Origin: Planctomycetota bacterium
Lineage (GTDB): Bacteria > Planctomycetota > Planctomycetia > Planctomycetales > Planctomycetaceae
Assembly: GCA_003388505.1 (NCBI GenBank)
Contig: QQVO01000067.1
Span: 1-45,460, forward strand
DNA: 45,460 nucleotides
Direction of reading: 5' to 3'
Made by a program: the position numbers and the translations under genes
Part shown: piece by piece, positions 42,761 to 45,460 of the stretch
Layout of the letters: each line of letters opens with the position of its first letter
Position numbering within the stretch: the stretch's first letter is position 1
The notes under the pieces: generated by a model
The model's database searches: none
Told to the model about the DNA's origin: nothing
Seen by the model: only the letters and a program-made list of their open reading frames with translations

Positions 42761-42879
42761 AAACCTGGATGCCTGGGAGGTATCGGATGGAAATATCTTC
42801 TGATCCATACTACGGCCGAACCGTCTCATCCGTTGGCCTCTATCAGGATACCCGCTCGATTTCAGCGCGTCACTCCCTT

Positions 42880-42944
42880 CTGTAGGCGGCCTCACCGAGG
42901 CCGCACGATTGCACAAAACCGGGCTCAATAATCCCGGCTACAGA
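42880..42944. repeat. Nested palindromic element
   Basis: TCTGTAG and CTACAGA at the ends pair with each other. Inside are two perfect hairpins: GCGGCCT / AGGCCGC (42886-42904) and CCGGG / CCCGG (42919-42937). The whole is about 65 bases and lies in a 220-base intergenic gap. It has the look of a dispersed, self-folding element with a four-way structure. Confidence 0.6.
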
Positions 42945-42980
42945 GTAAAGAACGCCACCCAGGAATTGTGCCCAGAAGCC

Positions 42981-43313
42981 TCACACACCGACAATCGACT
43001 CGATCCGCTCCGCGACTTCTTCCGCAGAGAGACCGACAATCCCAAACACCTTCTTCGCCGACGTCTCCCCCGACTGCAGCGAAATCTGCGACCGCCTGAC
43101 CCCCAACTCTTTCGCCAGCACTTGGGTCAACGCCTTGTTCGCCTTCCGCTTCTCCGGCGCCTGCGTTACGGCCACCTTCAGACGCCCGTCATGCACGCCG
43201 ACAATTCCGTCCCGCTTCCCCCCCGGCTGAGCCTGCACCGGCAGCAGAACCTCCCCATCAATGATGCGCAATTCGATCACCACAACATCAAACCCCACCC
43301 CATCAAAGCCCAC
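42981..43313 (-). CDS. DUF167 (YggU-like) protein
   Basis: This protein of up to 110 residues matches DUF167. The pattern includes GEVLLPVQAQPGGKRDGIVG, then APEKRKANKALTQVLAKELG, and the end QISLQSGETSAKKVFGIVGL. These small proteins are widespread and of unclear function; some genomes place them beside cell-division genes. The ATG at 43313 falls inside the palindromic repeat at 43307-43328, so a shorter start at one of the in-frame GTG codons near 43283 is possible. It follows the FAD-dependent oxidoreductase gene by 27 bases on the same strand. Confidence 0.85.
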   Translation of the reverse strand: MGFDGVGFDVVVIELRIIDGEVLLPVQAQPGGKRDGIVGVHDGRLKVAVTQAPEKRKANKALTQVLAKELGVRRSQISLQSGETSAKKVFGIVGLSAEEVAERIESIVGV

Positions 43314-43328
43314 GGGCCGCGCCCCGTG
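43307..43328. repeat. GCCCACGGG-type palindromic repeat, copy 4
   Basis: AGCCCACGGGCCGCGCCCCGTG, with a stem of CACGGG and CCCGTG. It lies in the 27-base gap between the FAD oxidoreductase stop and the DUF167 gene and overlaps its longest start. Confidence 0.65.
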
Positions 43329-43340
43329 CGCCGCACTCCC

Positions 43341-44768
43341 TCAAACCGTCGCCTCGGCCGGCGTCAGACACTTATCAACCTCGTTCGCTACGATCACCCC
43401 GTAGTTCACCGCCCCCAGCCAGCCCGACATGATGATGCCGACTGACCCGGCGTGAAACAGACCGTGAACCTGCTCCGGCAGCGTCTGGGACACCTTGAGC
43501 CCCTCGAACTTCGTCCCGAACGACGCACCCTGCACGTGCCGCGTGTAATGCTGAAACGTCCGCGGCGTCGACGCCTCCACCCAGTCCGCCTTCTCGCGGA
43601 TGCCCGGAACATACTGCTCCAGACAGTCCAGCGTCGTCTCGCAAAGCTGCTGTTTGTCCCGCTGATAATCTTCTTCGCTCAAATCCGCCCAGTCCGAGAA
43701 ATTGGCGTTCGTCGAAGACACGATCAGCCAGCGGTCCGAACCGGGACGCGTCCTCGGGTAGTAGAACGAAAACGTCCGGCTGGAAACGTCCTTGCTCAGC
43801 ATCGCCTCAATGTCGAAACCGGTGTGCTCCGAATGGAACAGCAGATCGCCGCAATCGTCGAACCCCACCCCCGGCTTCAGGCCGATGTAGACCTGGCAAC
43901 TGGAATTGTTCAGCCGCACCGCCCGCGTCTCTTCCACGTAATCCGGATCAAGATGATCCTCGCCCACCAGCTTCAACACGGTCGACTTAATATTCGCGTT
44001 CGAGAACACCGCACCGGCCCGGATCAATCTTCCGTTGACGACCACCCCTTCCACCCGCCGGTCCGGCGAAACCTCAATTCGCTCGACCAGTGCGCGAATA
44101 CAGATGTCAACGCCGTTCCTCTCCAGTTCCGCCTTCATCTGCCGGATCAGTTCGTCCGTCCCGCCCTGAAACGTAAACACCCCCTTGCTCATGAAGTTGG
44201 AGAACACAATGCCGTACGTGATCGCGGGATCTTCCAGAGTCGATCCGTTGGCATACGTAATCGGCTCCATCAGCAGCCGGACGACGTCGCTGCGGCCGGG
44301 AAAGAACTTCTCAAACAGTTCTCCCGTTGTCATCTCCTGGTCGTCGTAGAAGTTCATCTTCCGCGCGGTGGTGAAGAACTCATCCACCGTTTCCTGCGGA
44401 ATGCCGAACTTCGTGGTGATAATCCGCGTGAAGTCTTCGCGGTCGAAGGTCGTTCGCAGCGAGAACTGCGGGTTCTCGAAGCGGATCCCTTTAAGCTGGA
44501 CGATCGAGTCAGCGATCTCCCGCGTCCAGTATTTGCGGCACGACTTGACCATCCCGACGGGAAACCCGTGCAGCGAGATGTCGAAGATATGCCCCCCGCG
44601 CCGCTTGAACCACGTCGCCATCCCGCCGAGCTGGTAGTGATGCTCCAGCAGCAGCACGGAGTAACCGGCCTTGGCGAGCACATTCGCCCCGGTCAGCCCG
44701 GCCAGACCGCTGCCGATGACGATCACGTCATAGCGGTCCTTGCAATCTTTCAGAAAATCCTTCGGCAT
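43341..44768 (-). CDS. FAD-dependent oxidoreductase of the phytoene desaturase / carotenoid isomerase type
   Basis: From ATG 44768 the protein has 475 residues; the upstream open frame to 45089 is unlikely to be coding. It starts with an FAD-binding Rossmann motif ([20 protein letters not shown], about residues 13-32), with the Glu in [13 protein letters not shown]. It then has a desaturase-like middle ([20 protein letters not shown]) and the C-terminal FAD contact [20 protein letters not shown]. This is the CrtI/CrtH/retinol-saturase superfamily. The protein could act on a carotenoid or a polyprenoid, or more generally on a quinone. No carotenoid gene neighbour is present. The ribosome binding site is weak. 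Confidence 0.85.
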   Translation of the reverse strand: MPKDFLKDCKDRYDVIVIGSGLAGLTGANVLAKAGYSVLLLEHHYQLGGMATWFKRRGGHIFDISLHGFPVGMVKSCRKYWTREIADSIVQLKGIRFENPQFSLRTTFDREDFTRIITTKFGIPQETVDEFFTTARKMNFYDDQEMTTGELFEKFFPGRSDVVRLLMEPITYANGSTLEDPAITYGIVFSNFMSKGVFTFQGGTDELIRQMKAELERNGVDICIRALVERIEVSPDRRVEGVVVNGRLIRAGAVFSNANIKSTVLKLVGEDHLDPDYVEETRAVRLNNSSCQVYIGLKPGVGFDDCGDLLFHSEHTGFDIEAMLSKDVSSRTFSFYYPRTRPGSDRWLIVSSTNANFSDWADLSEEDYQRDKQQLCETTLDCLEQYVPGIREKADWVEASTPRTFQHYTRHVQGASFGTKFEGLKVSQTLPEQVHGLFHAGSVGIIMSGWLGAVNYGVIVANEVDKCLTPAEATV

Positions 44769-45236
44769 GTCGAAGCGTCGGGCTCTCTTATCAAATGGAA
44801 AAGGACGGCTTTCTGATGTCGCAGAATCCGGGTGGCCGGGACTGGACTTAACGAAGTGAAGGAAGCAGCGGATTCCAAGCCGGGGTGGAACCCACGGCAA
44901 TCGCACGTCGAACCGGAACTTTTCGGTGCAAATCTGACAATTCCGCGCTGTCGTTCCGGTTCGACACTTGGCAGTCAGTTGGACACCGCGAAAATGGTCG
45001 CCCGTCTTTTCGCAGGCGACAACGCGAAACCGGCGGGGCGCCGTTTTTCGGGCCGCCATTTTCGCAGTCGACCTCCGGCTGGCAAGCACCGACTTCTCTT
45101 GATTGCAGGATCTACCAGAGAAAGTTGCTCACTTTGAAAGTTTGAACGTGCGATTGCCGTGGGGTGGAACCGCCTCGAAACATCGTCGACACGCCATGAT
45201 AGCGGTCGGACGCGCGAATGAAAGTGGTTGAATTAA
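44769..45236. other. Gene-free stretch
   Basis: No supported gene is seen in these 468 bases. The promoter of the FAD oxidoreductase should be in the left part. The long open frame that extends from that gene to 45089 shows no coding features. Confidence 0.45.
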
Positions 45237-45330
45237 CTCTCGCAGAGGCGCAGAGTGATTGCTGCTTGATCCGGTCAGAGAGTCGACGTTGCCCCTCTTT
45301 GTCCTCAGTGGCTCCGCGCCTCTGCGAGAG
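45237..45330. repeat. Inverted pair of CTCTGCG-type repeats
   Basis: CTCTCGCAGAGGCGCAGAG (45237-45255) and GCTCCGCGCCTCTGCGAGAG (45311-45330) are inverted copies of one motif, separated by about 55 bases. Direct relatives lie at 3401-3419 and 37590-37618. Confidence 0.65.
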
Positions 45331-45345
45331 AATCAGGGCAACCGT

Positions 45346-45460
45346 TTAGTTCGGGTAGCCGAGTTTGGATAAGAGGCGAAAGGAATTCCGCGCGAAGCTG
45401 CGTAAGCTGGCGGTGATGTTGTCGGTTTTCTGCGTGCGGAGCCAATTGAGTCCGGCGTTG
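45346..45460 (-). CDS. C-terminal tail of an unidentified gene, perhaps a transposase
   Basis: An open frame enters from the right edge and stops with TAA at 45346-45348. Its last residues read NAGLNWLRTQKTDNITASLR followed by SFARNSFRLLSKLGYPN. The mix of Asn, Leu, Arg and a short end resembles the tail of ISAs1-like or other DDE transposases, but only 38 residues are visible. The inverted repeat pair at 45237-45330 lies just beyond its stop. The rest of the gene is outside the window, so identity cannot be tested. Confidence 0.4.
   Translation of the reverse strand, partial: NAGLNWLRTQKTDNITASLRSFARNSFRLLSKLGYPN

Overview
The window is GC-rich bacterial chromosomal DNA that reads as a member of the Planctomycetes, probably the Planctomycetaceae/Planctomycetales side. 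The evidence is gene content. There are two paired sets of the paralogous 'planctomycete' exported families (DUF1552 with the DUF1587/1592/1588/1585 cytochrome-like protein, and DUF1501 with DUF1549/DUF1553) and a third, unpaired DUF1501. There are also a Tat-exported Gfo/Idh/MocA oxidoreductase, an exported sulfatase, an exported nitrilase-fold hydrolase, an FG-GAP protein, and many short palindromic intergenic repeats. No rRNA, tRNA, CRISPR array or intact insertion sequence was seen.

Layout. 0.2-2.3 kb: a sugar-type ABC solute-binding lipoprotein followed by a DapA/NanA-type aldolase (+). 2.4-3.8 kb: three small minus-strand proteins, one resembling a histone fold and one resembling an orphan histidine-kinase dimerisation hairpin. 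3.9-8.9 kb: a minus-strand operon, oxidoreductase then DUF1592-type protein then DUF1552. 9.5-11.5 kb: a secreted Asp/Tyr-rich protein with calcium-loop-like repeats, followed by a convincing terminator. 11.9-25.1 kb: a block that looks like a stress and energy-state region. It holds a coiled-coil lipoprotein, a NarL-type regulator divergent from a KaiC-like ATPase overlapping a hybrid histidine kinase, an SPW/VKOR-like membrane protein, a formate/nitrite-type channel, a succinate-semialdehyde-type dehydrogenase, a BON-domain protein with an overlapping unknown gene, glutamate dehydrogenase, pterin dehydratase and a glycine-zipper stress protein. Two small paralogous proteins lie near its two ends.

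25.2-28.5 kb: a foreign-looking, lower-GC patch. It has a frameshifted relic of a REP-associated transposase, a 748-residue DUF262-DUF1524 (GmrSD-like) protein with an apparent C-terminal HEPN domain, and immediately upstream the frameshifted C-terminal relic of a type I HsdM methylase. This is the strongest candidate for an unusual defence protein. 28.5-33.1 kb: a TIM-barrel isomerase, a Trm112-like zinc protein bracketed by 75-bp inverted repeats, an exported methyltransferase, a CPBP-family membrane protease and serine acetyltransferase. 33.2-42.8 kb: a catabolic/exported block with FG-GAP protein, DUF1501, sulfatase, nitrilase-type hydrolase, a DUF1553-DUF1501 operon and a small lipoprotein. 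43.0-45.5 kb: a DUF167 protein, a carotenoid-isomerase/phytoene-desaturase-like flavoprotein, and the possible tail of a transposase at the right edge.

Working together: the exported oxidoreductase/DUF/sulfatase genes are the usual planctomycete equipment for polymer breakdown. The middle block couples a KaiC/two-component signalling unit to redox and nitrogen/GABA-type metabolism, but that link is inferred from position only. All family calls come from reading motifs by eye; no database search was possible.
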